33,690 nucleotides of DNA from Deltaproteobacteria bacterium (GTDB lineage: Bacteria > Desulfobacterota > Desulfuromonadia > Geobacterales > Pseudopelobacteraceae), in assembly GCA_021779135.1 (NCBI GenBank), contig JAJYBH010000023.1, forward strand, positions 1-33,690, given 5' to 3'. Every line of letters starts with the position of its first letter. The first letter of the stretch is position 1. The translations under genes and the position numbers were made by a program. Under the pieces are notes generated by a model, which was not told the origin of the DNA, searched no databases, and was given only the letters and a program-made list of their open reading frames with translations. Positions 8,333 through 18,041 of this stretch are shown here, in pieces.

Positions 8333-9430
8333 ATGAAAGTCGGAATCGTCGGATGGCGCGGTATGGTAGGTTCGGTTCTCATGCAGCGGATGCTGGAAGA
8401 GAACGATTTTGACGGCATTGAACCGGTATTCTTCTCCACCTCCCAGGCAGGGCAGGCCGCCCCCATGAATGCCGGCACCCTCAAGAATGCCGATGATATC
8501 GCCGAGCTGAAAATGATGGATATCATCCTGACCTGTCAGGGTGGCGACTACACCAAGGCGGTCCATCCCGAGCTGCGCAAGCAGGGGTGGAACGGCTACT
8601 GGATCGATGCGGCCAGCACCCTGCGCATGGAGAAGGATGCGGTCATCATCCTCGACCCGGTCAACCGCAACGTCATCGACACGGCCCTGAAGAACGGCCA
8701 GAAGGACTTCATCGGCGGCAACTGCACCGTCAGCCTGATGCTGATGGGGCTGGGCGGCCTGTTCCGGGCCGGCCTGATCGAATGGATCTCGTCCATGACC
8801 TATCAGGCCGCCTCCGGCGCCGGAGCACCCAACATGCGCGAGTTGCTCTCCCAGATGGGCGTACTGAACAGGACCGTGGCGGAAGAGCTGAAGACCCTCG
8901 GTTCCGCCATCCTGGAGATCGACCAGAAGGTGACCGAGGCCCTGCGCGACGGCTCCATGCCGACCAAGGAATTCGGACACCCGCTGGCCGGCAACGTGCT
9001 GCCCTGGATCGACCGCGAGGTGGAGGACGGCCAGAGCCGCGAGGAGTGGAAGGGTTTTGCCGAGACCAACAAGATCCTCGGTACAAGCTCGCCGATCCCG
9101 GTGGACGGCATCTGCGTCCGCGTCGGCGCCATGCGCTGCCACAGCCAGGCCCTGACCATCAAGCTCACCAAAGATGTGCCGATGGCCGAGATCGAGGAGC
9201 TGATCAAGAACGACAACCAGTGGGTCAAGCTGATCCCCAACACCAAGGCCGAGACCCTGGCCGGCCTGACCCCGGCGGCCGTTTCCGGGACCCTGACTGT
9301 GCCGATCGGACGTCTGCGCAAAATGAAGATGGGGCCGCAGTACCTGTCGGCCTTCACCTGCGGCGACCAGCTGCTGTGGGGCGCCGCCGAACCGCTGCGC
9401 CGCATGATGCGGATCCTGACGGATAAATAA
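8333..9430 (+). CDS. asd: Aspartate-semialdehyde dehydrogenase
   Basis: [73 protein letters not shown]. coli-type Asd. Confidence 0.96.
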   Translation: MKVGIVGWRGMVGSVLMQRMLEENDFDGIEPVFFSTSQAGQAAPMNAGTLKNADDIAELKMMDIILTCQGGDYTKAVHPELRKQGWNGYWIDAASTLRMEKDAVIILDPVNRNVIDTALKNGQKDFIGGNCTVSLMLMGLGGLFRAGLIEWISSMTYQAASGAGAPNMRELLSQMGVLNRTVAEELKTLGSAILEIDQKVTEALRDGSMPTKEFGHPLAGNVLPWIDREVEDGQSREEWKGFAETNKILGTSSPIPVDGICVRVGAMRCHSQALTIKLTKDVPMAEIEELIKNDNQWVKLIPNTKAETLAGLTPAAVSGTLTVPIGRLRKMKMGPQYLSAFTCGDQLLWGAAEPLRRMMRILTDK

Positions 9431-9456
9431 GAATTCTTTACAATTTAGTAGCCTTG

Positions 9457-9493
9457 TAAAAAAAATGCCCCTTGCGAAAGGGGCATTTTTTTG
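9457..9493. terminator. Bidirectional terminator between convergent asd and rlmI
   Basis: AAAAAAAATGCCCCTT-gcg-AAAGGGGCATTTTTTT. Confidence 0.9.
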
Positions 9494-9515
9494 TTTCAGC
9501 AGTTGAACAGGACCC

Positions 9516-10724
9516 TCAGCTCGATTTCACGCAGACCGCGTACTTCAGATAGCGCCCCTCGGGGAAGGTGACCGGGTAGGGAAAATCCTCCGGCTGGCCG
9601 TACAGGGAGATCACCTGCAATCCGCTGCCGGCGTGCAGCGCACCGCGGCGCAGCTCTTTGAGATAATCGGCCAGGTCGACCTTCTGGTGGTTGGACGAGG
9701 TGATCATCAGCCCGCCGTCTGCCAGGAGCGGTAGCGCTGCCGCCACGATATCCGACGTGCCGCCGCGGGTTGTGAAGCGGCTCTTGGCGGTCGTGGAGAA
9801 CGAGGGGGGGTCCGTCAGGATGATATCGTAGGTCTTTTTCTGGCGGGCCAGGTCAGAGAGCACCTTCAGGCAATCGCCCACCAGGAACTCATGGCGCTTG
9901 GGGTTGAGCCGGTTGGCGGCAAAGTTGTCCCTGGCCCAGTCGGTATAACCTGGCGAGGCATCCACACTGGTTACCAGGCTGGCCCCGCAGGCCGCGGCCG
10001 CCACCGAGAAGGCGCCAGTATAGGCGAACAGGTTCAGGACCCGCTTGCCCTTTGCGCGGGCCATCAGGTCACGGCGGTTGCGGCGCTGATCCAGAAACAG
10101 GCCGGTATTCAGGCCCTGCTCCAGGCTGACCAGGAAGGTCAGCCCGTTTTCCCGCACCTCCAGCGGTTTTGGTGCCGGAGTACCAGCCAGCAGCCGGCCG
10201 TATTGCTTGGTGTCGCTGACAGCCTCCAGCTCACGGGTATTCTGGGGGCGGCTCTTCTCGTAGATCCCTGCCGGCGACAGCAACTCCTGCAGTACCCGTG
10301 TCACCAGTTTCAGATGCACCTGCCAGCCGGAGCAGTAGGCCTGCACCATCAGGTAATCGCCATAGCGGTCCACGGTCAGGCCCGGCAGCCCATCGCCCTC
10401 GGCATTCACCAGCCGGTAGGCATCCGTGTCGCCCAGCCCGGCATGGTCACGCCGCAGAGCTATGGCGGCCTGGATGCGCTCTGTCAGCCAGGCCCGATCG
10501 AGCTGCATCCGCTCACGGGACAGCAGCCGGGCCACGATGCGCTCCTGCGGGTCCAGCAGGGCCGAGGCGAGAAAGCGCCCCTGGTCGTCGCACAAGCTCA
10601 CCACCTGCCCCGCTTGCCCCGACGGCCAGCGTTTCGTGAACCCGTCAGCGATGATCCAGGGGTGCCCCAGCTCCACCATCCTGACCGACTCCGGTCCGAT
10701 TATCCATTTCCCCGTCTGTTGCAT
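9516..10724 (-). CDS. rlmI: Class I SAM-dependent rRNA methyltransferase (RlmI-like, 23S rRNA m5C)
   Basis: PUA-like N-terminus (HPWIIADGFTKRWPSGQAGQVVSL), NTGLFLDQRRNR, VLNLFAYTGAFSVAAAACGA, ILTDPPSFS. Start at MQQTGKW preferred over the longer ORF to 10781. Confidence 0.9.
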   Translation of the reverse strand: MQQTGKWIIGPESVRMVELGHPWIIADGFTKRWPSGQAGQVVSLCDDQGRFLASALLDPQERIVARLLSRERMQLDRAWLTERIQAAIALRRDHAGLGDTDAYRLVNAEGDGLPGLTVDRYGDYLMVQAYCSGWQVHLKLVTRVLQELLSPAGIYEKSRPQNTRELEAVSDTKQYGRLLAGTPAPKPLEVRENGLTFLVSLEQGLNTGLFLDQRRNRRDLMARAKGKRVLNLFAYTGAFSVAAAACGASLVTSVDASPGYTDWARDNFAANRLNPKRHEFLVGDCLKVLSDLARQKKTYDIILTDPPSFSTTAKSRFTTRGGTSDIVAAALPLLADGGLMITSSNHQKVDLADYLKELRRGALHAGSGLQVISLYGQPEDFPYPVTFPEGRYLKYAVCVKSS

Positions 10725-10781
10725 AACACTGCTCCTGTTGTTCGTTAACGTAGTATCACTCACACTCCACATGCCAGGCAA

Positions 10782-12227
10782 TCAAAGAGCCATTGCCAGT
10801 TCCCCCAGCGTCTTTATACCGCGCTCGATCTGCTCGTCCCAACGGGAGGCCGACAATCGGATATGATTTCCGTACTTGTTGGACAATGAAAACAGGGGGC
10901 CCGGCACGATGCTGATTCCGCGCTCCAATGCCTGGTGATACAGGCGGATGGCATCGGTTCCGGGGGGCATCTCCACCCAGAGGATAAAGCCGCCGCTCGG
11001 CCGGGTCATGCGGGTGCCGGCCGGAAAATAGCGCGCGACGGCGTCCGCCATCTGGGACAGGTTGCGGGCCAGGATACGGCGGAAGCCGCGCAGGTGGTGG
11101 TCATAGCCGCCGGTGGCCAGGAACTCGGCCAGGGCGAGTTGTGTCGGCGAGGCGGTGGCGATATTCATCATCATCTTCAGACGCTCCATCTCTCCCTGGA
11201 AACGCCCGGCGATGGCCCAGCCGACCCGGTAGCCCGGGGCAATGGTCTTGGAAAACGATGAGCAGTAGATCACCAGACCCTTGGTATCAAATGATTTGGC
11301 GGTACCGGGACGCTCGTTGCCGAATACGAGGTCGCCGTAGATGTCATCCTCGATCAGCGGGATCTCGTGACGCGCCAGCAGCTCGACCAGTTCCCGCTTG
11401 CGTTCTTCCGGCATGAGGCTGCCCAGCGGATTCCCGAAGTTCGAGATAACGAGACAGGCGCTGATTTTACTCTGCTCGATGGCGTAGCGCAGCGCCTCGA
11501 GGCTGATCCCCTCTCGGGGGGTTGACGGGATCTCCAGCGCCTTCAATCCCAGATCGGCGATCATCTGCAGAAAATTGAAGTAAAAGGGGGACTCGACGGC
11601 AATCGTGTCGCCAGCCCGGCAGGTGGCGCGCAGTGCCAGCAGCACCGCCTCGACGCAGCCCGAGGTAACCAGGACATCACCCGGAGCAGTACTGAACCCG
11701 GCCATGATGGCTCGCCGGGCGATCTGGACCCGCAAGCGCTCATAGCCGGGCGGCATATGGTACTGAACGCCTTCCTCTCCACGCCGCCGCAGTTCGCTGG
11801 CCATGATGCGGTTGAGCTTGTCGATCGGCAGATTCTGTGAATCGGGGACAGCCCTGCCCAACGGCAGCAGGTCGCGATTCATCATGTTGCGCATGACCTG
11901 CTGGCACAGCTCGCTGATGGTAACCGTGGCCGGCTTGATAAAGGAACGTGACGGGAGTTCGGGTTCGTGTATTTCCGGCACGCGGCTGCGGACATAGTAG
12001 CCCGACTGCGGACGCGCTTCGATCAGGCGCTGATCCTCCAGCAGCGTGTAGGCCTGCATGACCGTGTTGATGCTGACGTCGAAGCGACGGCTGAGCTGAC
12101 GTATGGAGGGCACACGGTCTCCGGCCCGGAAGGTGCCCTGTTCAATCAGTCCGGATATCTCCAGCGCTACCTGTTCGTAGAGCAGTGTGGCGCCGCCGCT
12201 GTGTATCTGTCCGTTTATCATGGTCAT
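10782..12227 (-). CDS. MocR-type regulator: GntR winged-helix fused to a PLP-dependent aminotransferase-like domain
   Basis: N-terminal DRVPSIRQLSRRFDVSINTVMQAYTLLEDQRLIEARPQSGYYV; C-terminal fold-type I motifs IEDDIYGDLVF and SFSKTIAPGYRVGW. Confidence 0.93.
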   Translation of the reverse strand: MTMINGQIHSGGATLLYEQVALEISGLIEQGTFRAGDRVPSIRQLSRRFDVSINTVMQAYTLLEDQRLIEARPQSGYYVRSRVPEIHEPELPSRSFIKPATVTISELCQQVMRNMMNRDLLPLGRAVPDSQNLPIDKLNRIMASELRRRGEEGVQYHMPPGYERLRVQIARRAIMAGFSTAPGDVLVTSGCVEAVLLALRATCRAGDTIAVESPFYFNFLQMIADLGLKALEIPSTPREGISLEALRYAIEQSKISACLVISNFGNPLGSLMPEERKRELVELLARHEIPLIEDDIYGDLVFGNERPGTAKSFDTKGLVIYCSSFSKTIAPGYRVGWAIAGRFQGEMERLKMMMNIATASPTQLALAEFLATGGYDHHLRGFRRILARNLSQMADAVARYFPAGTRMTRPSGGFILWVEMPPGTDAIRLYHQALERGISIVPGPLFSLSNKYGNHIRLSASRWDEQIERGIKTLGELAMAL

Positions 12228-12253
12228 AGCATACTCCCGGGGACCTGCATCAT

Positions 12254-12339
12254 ACAGATACAGTTACCGCCCTTTTATGTGGGTACAGTCTCTATATCAT
12301 GAAACTGTTATGGTTACAAAAGTGATTCTCTGTATCTGT
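12254..12339. promoter_or_regulatory. Candidate operator pair in the mocR/DUF2917 divergent gap
   Basis: ACAGATACAG (12254-12263) and its exact reverse complement CTGTATCTGT (12330-12339); the first also holds tandem ATACAGATACAG. Confidence 0.5.
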
Positions 12340-12394
12340 TTTTTTTAGCGAGGCAGGCGTAGTCTGACAGCATCATCTGCAGGAGGGAAAGATC

Positions 12395-12658
12395 ATGGAA
12401 TGTTGTCTTGAAAAAGGTGAGCTGATCAGGCTGGATGGCGGAAAGGGTGGGCTGCAGCTGCACTGCCTGGCCGGTACGTTCTGGCTTACATCCGGCAATG
12501 GCGCCGATTATCTGATCCATGCCGGCCAGCGCTTCGTCATACCGGCCGGACAGCTTGCCGTCGCGGAAGCCCTCGAAGCGGTAGATTTCCGTCTGGGAGA
12601 ATCGCTGCCGGCCAGGCCCCTGCTCCATAGGCCGCTGACAGGTTTTGTAGCCTGTTAG
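12395..12658 (+). CDS. DUF2917-family small protein
   Basis: ECCLEKGELIRLDGGKGGLQLHCLAGTFWLTSGNGADYLIHAGQRFVIPAGQLAVAEALE has the expected compact beta-rich (cupin-like) pattern. Confidence 0.75.
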   Translation: MECCLEKGELIRLDGGKGGLQLHCLAGTFWLTSGNGADYLIHAGQRFVIPAGQLAVAEALEAVDFRLGESLPARPLLHRPLTGFVAC

Positions 12659-12717
12659 CTGTTACGGCTGGAGCCTTACAACGAGTGAAAAAGGCTGATC
12701 ATCAATAGAACAGGGAT

Positions 12718-12735
12718 GACGCGGATTTGATCCGC
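12718..12735 (-). repeat. Palindromic hairpin GCGGAT-TTG-ATCCGC downstream of azlD
   Basis: Perfect 6-bp arms, 3-nt loop; shares the ACGCGGATT core with the larger hairpin at 27964-28017. Confidence 0.5.
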
Positions 12736-12762
12736 ATTTGATTGTCTTCCCGTGTGCCTGCA

Positions 12763-13086
12763 CTACATCACCTGCTTCAATCCCCAGTAGCACACCATCC
12801 CCACCATCACCGTACCGGCCAGGGAGCGGGTTCTGAGGGCGCAGAGCAAGGTTGGGATCGCCGCCAGCAGCTCTGCTTTACCCAGACAGAAGCTCCTTGG
12901 ACCGGCACAGGCAAAGAGTGTCGGCGCCAGCAGTGCGCTCAGAATCGCGGCCGGGATCAATTCCAGCCACTCGCTGAACCAGGACGGCAGACGCCTGCGG
13001 GACAGCGCCACCAGCGGCAGCATGCGCGGCAGGTAGGTCACGGCGCCCATGCACACGGTTAGCACAATAAAGTCGCGGGTGGTCAT
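12763..13086 (-). CDS. azlD: AzlD family branched-chain amino acid exporter, small subunit
   Basis: MTTRDFIVLTVCMGAVTYLPRMLPLVALSRRRLPSWFSEWLELIPAAILSALLAP; start overlaps the azlC stop. Confidence 0.9.
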   Translation of the reverse strand: MTTRDFIVLTVCMGAVTYLPRMLPLVALSRRRLPSWFSEWLELIPAAILSALLAPTLFACAGPRSFCLGKAELLAAIPTLLCALRTRSLAGTVMVGMVCYWGLKQVM

Positions 13087-13787
13087 GCGAACAGTTTCCG
13101 GTGCCGCAGGGCACGTTTCAGGGCGAACCCGATGGTGGCCGCCAGACAGGAGGCCACGATCACGTAGGCATTGCCCGGCAGCCACAGATACGCCAGTACC
13201 GAGCAGAACGCGGCGATCAGGGCCGTAGCGACAAAGATCGCGCCGCGCAGCTGGAAGACCAGCAGGCAGATAAACATGCCGGTCAGGGCGTAATCGATGC
13301 CCAGTGACCCGGCCGGAATGAACTCTCCGACGTAGGCGCCGGCCACGCTGCTGAGGAACCAGGTGGCGTTGGTCACCTGGTTGAGCACGAGCGCGCTGCG
13401 GCGGTTCCAGCCACCCTGGTTGAAGCGGGCCATGTTGACGGCAAAGCTTTCATCGGTGACACCATAGGCGAACAGTGCCAGAAAGCGCCGGGAGACACCG
13501 GGGAAGTGAACCGCCAGGGCCGAGCTCATCAGCAGGTGACGCAGGTTGATCATGAAGGTCGTCGACACGATGGCGGCCAGCGAGGCCCCGCCGTCGATCA
13601 TGGCTACGGCAATGAACTGTGATCCGCCGGCAAAGACCATCAGCGACATGAGCCCTATCTGCCAGGGTGCCAGCCCCCCTTTTTGAGCCAGCACGCCCAG
13701 TGACAGTCCGATCGGGAGGTAGCCCAGGCAGACCGGCCAGGCAGCGACTAATCCGTCACGGATATCCTTTCCGAGGCCCGCCTTCAT
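13083..13787 (-). CDS. azlC: AzlC family branched-chain amino acid exporter, large subunit
   Basis: KDIRDGLVAAWPVCLGYLPIGLSLGVLAQKGGL...SLMVFAGGSQFIAVAM, NLRHLLMS. Confidence 0.93.
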   Translation of the reverse strand: MKAGLGKDIRDGLVAAWPVCLGYLPIGLSLGVLAQKGGLAPWQIGLMSLMVFAGGSQFIAVAMIDGGASLAAIVSTTFMINLRHLLMSSALAVHFPGVSRRFLALFAYGVTDESFAVNMARFNQGGWNRRSALVLNQVTNATWFLSSVAGAYVGEFIPAGSLGIDYALTGMFICLLVFQLRGAIFVATALIAAFCSVLAYLWLPGNAYVIVASCLAATIGFALKRALRHRKLFA

Positions 13788-14713
13788 GTCGTTCGTACCC
13801 CCTTCCGCAGGCGCTGCGCGGACAATGCCCGCCAGGCATCCCACGAGTAACAGAGCAGACCGGCCCAGATGAACATGAAACTGGTCAGGTGCGCCGACGA
13901 GAAGGGCTCGCCATACACCATCACCGCCAGCAGGAAGTGCAGCGTGGGTGTGATGTACTGGAGAAAGCCGATGGTGGCCAATCTGAGCCGGCGTGCCGCG
14001 GCGGCAAAGAGCAGCAGGGGCACGGCAGTCACCACGCCGGCCGACAGGAGCAGCAGGTTGAGCTTGAGATCACCGGCCAGGAAGGCGCCCTCCCCCCGCC
14101 AGGCCGCAAACAGCAGGTAGGCGCCGGCCAGCGGCGCCAGCAGGATCGTCTCCACGGTCAGCCCGGCCAGGGCGTCCGTCCTGACCACCTTGCGCAGCAG
14201 GCCGTAGGAGCCGAAGGTTATCGCCAGGGTCAGGGCGCTCCAGGGGATGCTGCCGTAGCGGAGGGTCAGGGTGACCACACCCGTGGCCGCCAGGAGCAGG
14301 CTGACCAGCTGCAGGCGGCGGAGCCTCTCCTTGAGGAAGACCAGTCCCAGCAGGACGCTCACAAAGGGCGTGATAAAGTAGCCCAGGCTGGACTGGAGCA
14401 CCTGCGCGTGGCCGACGGCAATGATGAAGACCAGCCAGTTGGTGGCGATCAGGATAGCGGTCGTCACCAGGATCAACAGCGAACGGCGGTCGCTCATGGC
14501 CCGGCGGATGTCATCCCGTCGGCCGGGACGGAAGCTCAGCAGCAGCAGGAATACGACCGACCAGACGATGCGGTGCGAGACGATCTGCAGCGCCGGGATG
14601 GCGCCGAAGGCCTTGAAATAGACCGGGAAGAAACCCCAGATCAGGTAGGCCGACACGCCGTAAAGCAGCCCTGAGCCGGCCTCGGCATGGGATGGGTGTC
14701 CTTCCGGCGTCAT
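13784..14713 (-). CDS. rarD: RarD-type EamA/DMT permease
   Basis: GLLYGVSAYLIWGFFPVYFKAFGAIPALQIVSHRIVWSVVFLLLL; LQSSLGYFITPFVSVLLGLVFLKERL. Confidence 0.9.
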   Translation of the reverse strand: MTPEGHPSHAEAGSGLLYGVSAYLIWGFFPVYFKAFGAIPALQIVSHRIVWSVVFLLLLSFRPGRRDDIRRAMSDRRSLLILVTTAILIATNWLVFIIAVGHAQVLQSSLGYFITPFVSVLLGLVFLKERLRRLQLVSLLLAATGVVTLTLRYGSIPWSALTLAITFGSYGLLRKVVRTDALAGLTVETILLAPLAGAYLLFAAWRGEGAFLAGDLKLNLLLLSAGVVTAVPLLLFAAAARRLRLATIGFLQYITPTLHFLLAVMVYGEPFSSAHLTSFMFIWAGLLCYSWDAWRALSAQRLRKGVRTT

Positions 14714-15591
14714 TGTTTGCACACCGAGGCGTGGGTGAACAGGAACAGTCCCGCGAAGATGCAGCCGGCCCCGGCCATCTGCCGCGGCGTGGGGTATTCC
14801 CGGAGGAAGATCGCGGCCCAGATGATGGCGCCCAGCGGCTCTCCCAGTACACTCACCGAGACTACCGAGGCCTGGACGTAGCGCAGTACCCAATTGAAGA
14901 CGGTATGCCCCATGACGGTGCAGACCAGTGCCAGACCCAGAAACAGCAGCCAGTCTTGCGCCGGGTAGGGGTAGAAGGGTGTCCGGCTCACCAGGCTGGC
15001 TGTCACCAGCAGGAGGGCGCTGCTGCCGTAGGTGAAGAAGGTATAGGCCGGCAGGTCTACCGAACCCCTGAGACGCCTGCCGATCAACAGATAGCCGGAG
15101 ATCATAACGGCCGCCCCCAGCGCCAGCAGGTCACCCCAGAAGGCGCGCATGTCCAGCTGGAAATCACTGGCCCCGATGATGAAGCTGCCGGCAAGCGACA
15201 GCAGCATGCCGAACAAGGCCCGGCGGCTGATCCGCTCGCGGAACAGGAGCCAGGAGCCGATCACCACGAAGACCGGCTGCGTGGTGACCAGGACGACCGA
15301 ACTGGCCACACTGGTGTAGTTCAGGGAGGTAAACCAGGTCACGAAATGCAGGGCCAGGCAGGCTCCACTGGCCGTGGCCAGACCGCGCTCGCGCCAGGGC
15401 AGGGCCCGCAATCCCGGTCGATGCCGCAGGAGGGTGAAGGGGGCCAGTACCAGGAAGGTGATCAGCAGCCGGTAGGTGGCGATGATCAGGGAGGGCGCCG
15501 TTGACAGGCGGACAAAGAGCGCCGAGAAGGAGATGGCAAAAACCCCTACCAGCACGGCCAGGTAGGGGTTTACAATCGGTTTGTCGCTCAT
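14710..15591 (-). CDS. EamA/DMT family transporter
   Basis: MSDKPIVNPYLAVLVGVFAISFSALFVRLSTAPSLIIATYRLLITFLVLAPF; VSVSVLGEPLGAIIWAAIFLREYPT. Confidence 0.9.
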   Translation of the reverse strand: MSDKPIVNPYLAVLVGVFAISFSALFVRLSTAPSLIIATYRLLITFLVLAPFTLLRHRPGLRALPWRERGLATASGACLALHFVTWFTSLNYTSVASSVVLVTTQPVFVVIGSWLLFRERISRRALFGMLLSLAGSFIIGASDFQLDMRAFWGDLLALGAAVMISGYLLIGRRLRGSVDLPAYTFFTYGSSALLLVTASLVSRTPFYPYPAQDWLLFLGLALVCTVMGHTVFNWVLRYVQASVVSVSVLGEPLGAIIWAAIFLREYPTPRQMAGAGCIFAGLFLFTHASVCKQ

Positions 15592-15653
15592 GGGGTTTTC
15601 CTTGGTCGCGGGAAAAGCTGGGTACGTTTACGATCTCATGTCCAACGTACGGA

Positions 15654-16358
15654 TTATTCGCCCAGGTAGGCTTTTCTGACCTCGGGGTTTTGGGACAGCT
15701 CTGTGGCATCACCGGAAAGAACCACTTCACCGGTTTCAAGCACATAGGCCCGGTGAGCAATCGAGAGCGCCATGGAGGCATTCTGTTCCACCAGCATGAT
15801 GGTGGTTCCGGTCTTGTTGATCTCGACGACGATTTCGAAGATCTTCTCCACCAGCATCGGCGCCAGCCCCATGGAGGGTTCGTCCAGCAGCAGCAGGCGC
15901 GGGTTTGACATGAGCGCGCGTCCCATGGCCAGCATCTGCTGCTCGCCACCGGAAAGGGTCCGGGCATCCTGCTTGCGTCGTTCCGCCAGTCGCGGGAAGA
16001 GGGTGAAGGCCCGTTCAATGCCCTGGGATATATCCTGTTTGCTGGTCAGGATGTAGCCGCCCAGCTCCAGGTTCTCCTGCACGCTCATGCGGGCGAACAC
16101 CCGCCGGCCTTCCGGCACCTGACAGATGCCCTTGCGGACGATCAGGTGCGGCGGCATACGGGTGATGTCGTCACCCTCGAAAGAAACGCTCCCGCTGATC
16201 GAGGGAACGATGCTGGAGATGGTGTTAAGAATCGTGGTCTTGCCGGCGCCATTGGCGCCGATCAGCGCCACGATTTCGCCCTGCTCCACGCGGCATGTCA
16301 CCTGGTGCAGGGCGCGGATGGCGCCATAGTTGACGGAAAGGTTCTCGACGGCAAGCAT
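15654..16358 (-). CDS. livF: Branched-chain amino acid ABC transporter ATP-binding protein LivF
   Basis: MLAVENLSVNYGAIRALHQVTCRVEQGEIVALIGANGAGKTTILNTI, LSGGEQQMLAMGRALM, LLLLDEPSMGLAP. Confidence 0.96.
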   Translation of the reverse strand: MLAVENLSVNYGAIRALHQVTCRVEQGEIVALIGANGAGKTTILNTISSIVPSISGSVSFEGDDITRMPPHLIVRKGICQVPEGRRVFARMSVQENLELGGYILTSKQDISQGIERAFTLFPRLAERRKQDARTLSGGEQQMLAMGRALMSNPRLLLLDEPSMGLAPMLVEKIFEIVVEINKTGTTIMLVEQNASMALSIAHRAYVLETGEVVLSGDATELSQNPEVRKAYLGE

Positions 16359-17128
16359 CAGTGCGCAGCTCCTTTTCCCAGATAGGCCTCGATCACGGCC
16401 GGATTGGCACGGACTTCCTCCGGGCTTCCGTCGGCGATCTTGCTGCCGTAATCCAGCACCGCGATCCGGTCGGAGAGTCCCATGACGAATTTCATGTCGT
16501 GCTCGACCAGGAAGACGGTCACTCCGTCGTCACGGATGTTCCGCACCATTTTGAGCAGGGTCTGTTTTTCCTGCGGGTTCATGCCGGCGGCCGGCTCATC
16601 CAGCAGTATCAGGGCCGGTTCGATGGCCAATGCCCGCGCTATCTCCAGGCGGCGCTGCTCTCCGTAAGGCAGGTTGCAGGCCAGTTCGCAGGCTTTGTGG
16701 GCCAGATCGACCTTGGTAAGGCAGCGGATGGCCAACTCCAGCAAGCGCCCCTCTTCCCTGCGCACCGCCGGCAGGTACTGCAGCAGTGCCCCGGTCAGGT
16801 TCCATTTCCCGCGGGTATGGGCGCCGATCAGGACGTTATCGAGCACGGTCTGTTCGCCGAACAGCCGGATGTTCTGGAACGTGCGTCCGATTCCGCTGCC
16901 GGCGATGATATGCGGCGACAGCCCGGCGATACTCTTGCCCTTGAAGCTGATATTTCCTTCGGTGGGGGGGTAGATGCCGGTGATCAGGTTGAAGATTGTG
17001 CTCTTGCCGGCGCCGTTGGGGCCGATCAGGGCCAGGATTTCACCCTCTTCGACTTCCAGGTTGACAGCGTTCACCGCCACCAGACCGCCGAAACGGATCG
17101 TGGTATTGTCCAGCTTGAGGAGTGCCAT
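16358..17128 (-). CDS. livG: Branched-chain amino acid ABC transporter ATP-binding protein LivG
   Basis: FGGLVAVNAVNLEVEEGEILALIGPNGAGKSTIFNLITGIYPPTEG, GIGRTFQNIRLF, LLDEPAAGMNPQE. Confidence 0.96.
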   Translation of the reverse strand: MALLKLDNTTIRFGGLVAVNAVNLEVEEGEILALIGPNGAGKSTIFNLITGIYPPTEGNISFKGKSIAGLSPHIIAGSGIGRTFQNIRLFGEQTVLDNVLIGAHTRGKWNLTGALLQYLPAVRREEGRLLELAIRCLTKVDLAHKACELACNLPYGEQRRLEIARALAIEPALILLDEPAAGMNPQEKQTLLKMVRNIRDDGVTVFLVEHDMKFVMGLSDRIAVLDYGSKIADGSPEEVRANPAVIEAYLGKGAAH

Positions 17129-18039
17129 CAGTGCCCCCCCTCTTTGCGGATCTCGCCGCGCGGCTTGACCCCGAGCTTGCGCAGCACCAGTCCGGTAAAG
17201 TCAATGCCGCCCAGCAGGCCGTTGGGTCGGAAGACCATCAGGAAGACCAGCAGGGCCCCGTAGACCAGCATGCGGTACTGCGACATGAAGCGCAGGAATT
17301 CCGGCGCCGCCGACAGGATTGTTGCGCCGAAGACCGTGCCGGGAATGCTCCCCAGACCACCCAGAACAACCATGCTGAGCATATCGATCGATTTGATGAA
17401 ACCGAAGTCCGAGGGGTTGATATACCCCAGGAAATGGGCATAGAGGCAGCCGCCGACGCCGGCCATGAAGGCGCTGACCGCAAAGGACTGCACCTTGTAG
17501 CGGGCGATGTTGATACCCATTGATTCCGCGGCGATTTCGTCGTCGCGGATGGCTTTGAGCGCCCGGCCGAAACGCGAGTTTTCAATAAAGGCCGAAGCTG
17601 CGATCACCAGAACGACAACGATCAGTACGATCACCGGCATGGACAGATCCGAACGGGGAGTGGGGACGGTCAGGCCGAGCGCCTTGTTGGTCACCTCCAG
17701 ATTGAGGAAGACCACCTTGACGATCTCGGCGAACCCCAGGGTGCAGATGGCCAGATAATCACCGGTCAGGCGCAGGATCGGCCAGCCGATGGCCGCGGCT
17801 ACAACTGCCGTAATCAGGCCGCTCAGCAGGATATTGAGGTAAAAAGGGACCCCGGTTTTGATGGTCAACAGCGCCCCGGCAAAGGCGCCGACACTCATGA
17901 AGGCCGCGTGCCCCAGCGAAAGCTGCCCGGTCAGGCCGGTGATGATGTTGAGCCCCAGCGCCAGGATGATGCCGATGCCGATATTGACCAGGATCTGCAT
18001 GGTATAGGGATCGAGAGAGTTGAGCATGTTCTGAAACAT
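17128..18039 (-). CDS. livM: Branched-chain amino acid ABC transporter permease LivM
   Basis: ALGLNIITGLTGQLSLGHAAFMSVGAFAGALL; RAIRDDEIAAESMGIN-type segment; VVLGGLGSIPGTVFGA. Confidence 0.95.
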   Translation of the reverse strand: MFQNMLNSLDPYTMQILVNIGIGIILALGLNIITGLTGQLSLGHAAFMSVGAFAGALLTIKTGVPFYLNILLSGLITAVVAAAIGWPILRLTGDYLAICTLGFAEIVKVVFLNLEVTNKALGLTVPTPRSDLSMPVIVLIVVVLVIAASAFIENSRFGRALKAIRDDEIAAESMGINIARYKVQSFAVSAFMAGVGGCLYAHFLGYINPSDFGFIKSIDMLSMVVLGGLGSIPGTVFGATILSAAPEFLRFMSQYRMLVYGALLVFLMVFRPNGLLGGIDFTGLVLRKLGVKPRGEIRKEGGH

Positions 18040-18041
18040 CG

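Noticed and set aside
13667-14674. 335-aa + strand ORF antisense to rarD/azlC
   Set aside because: Q/G/R-rich shadow translation opposite well-supported transporters.
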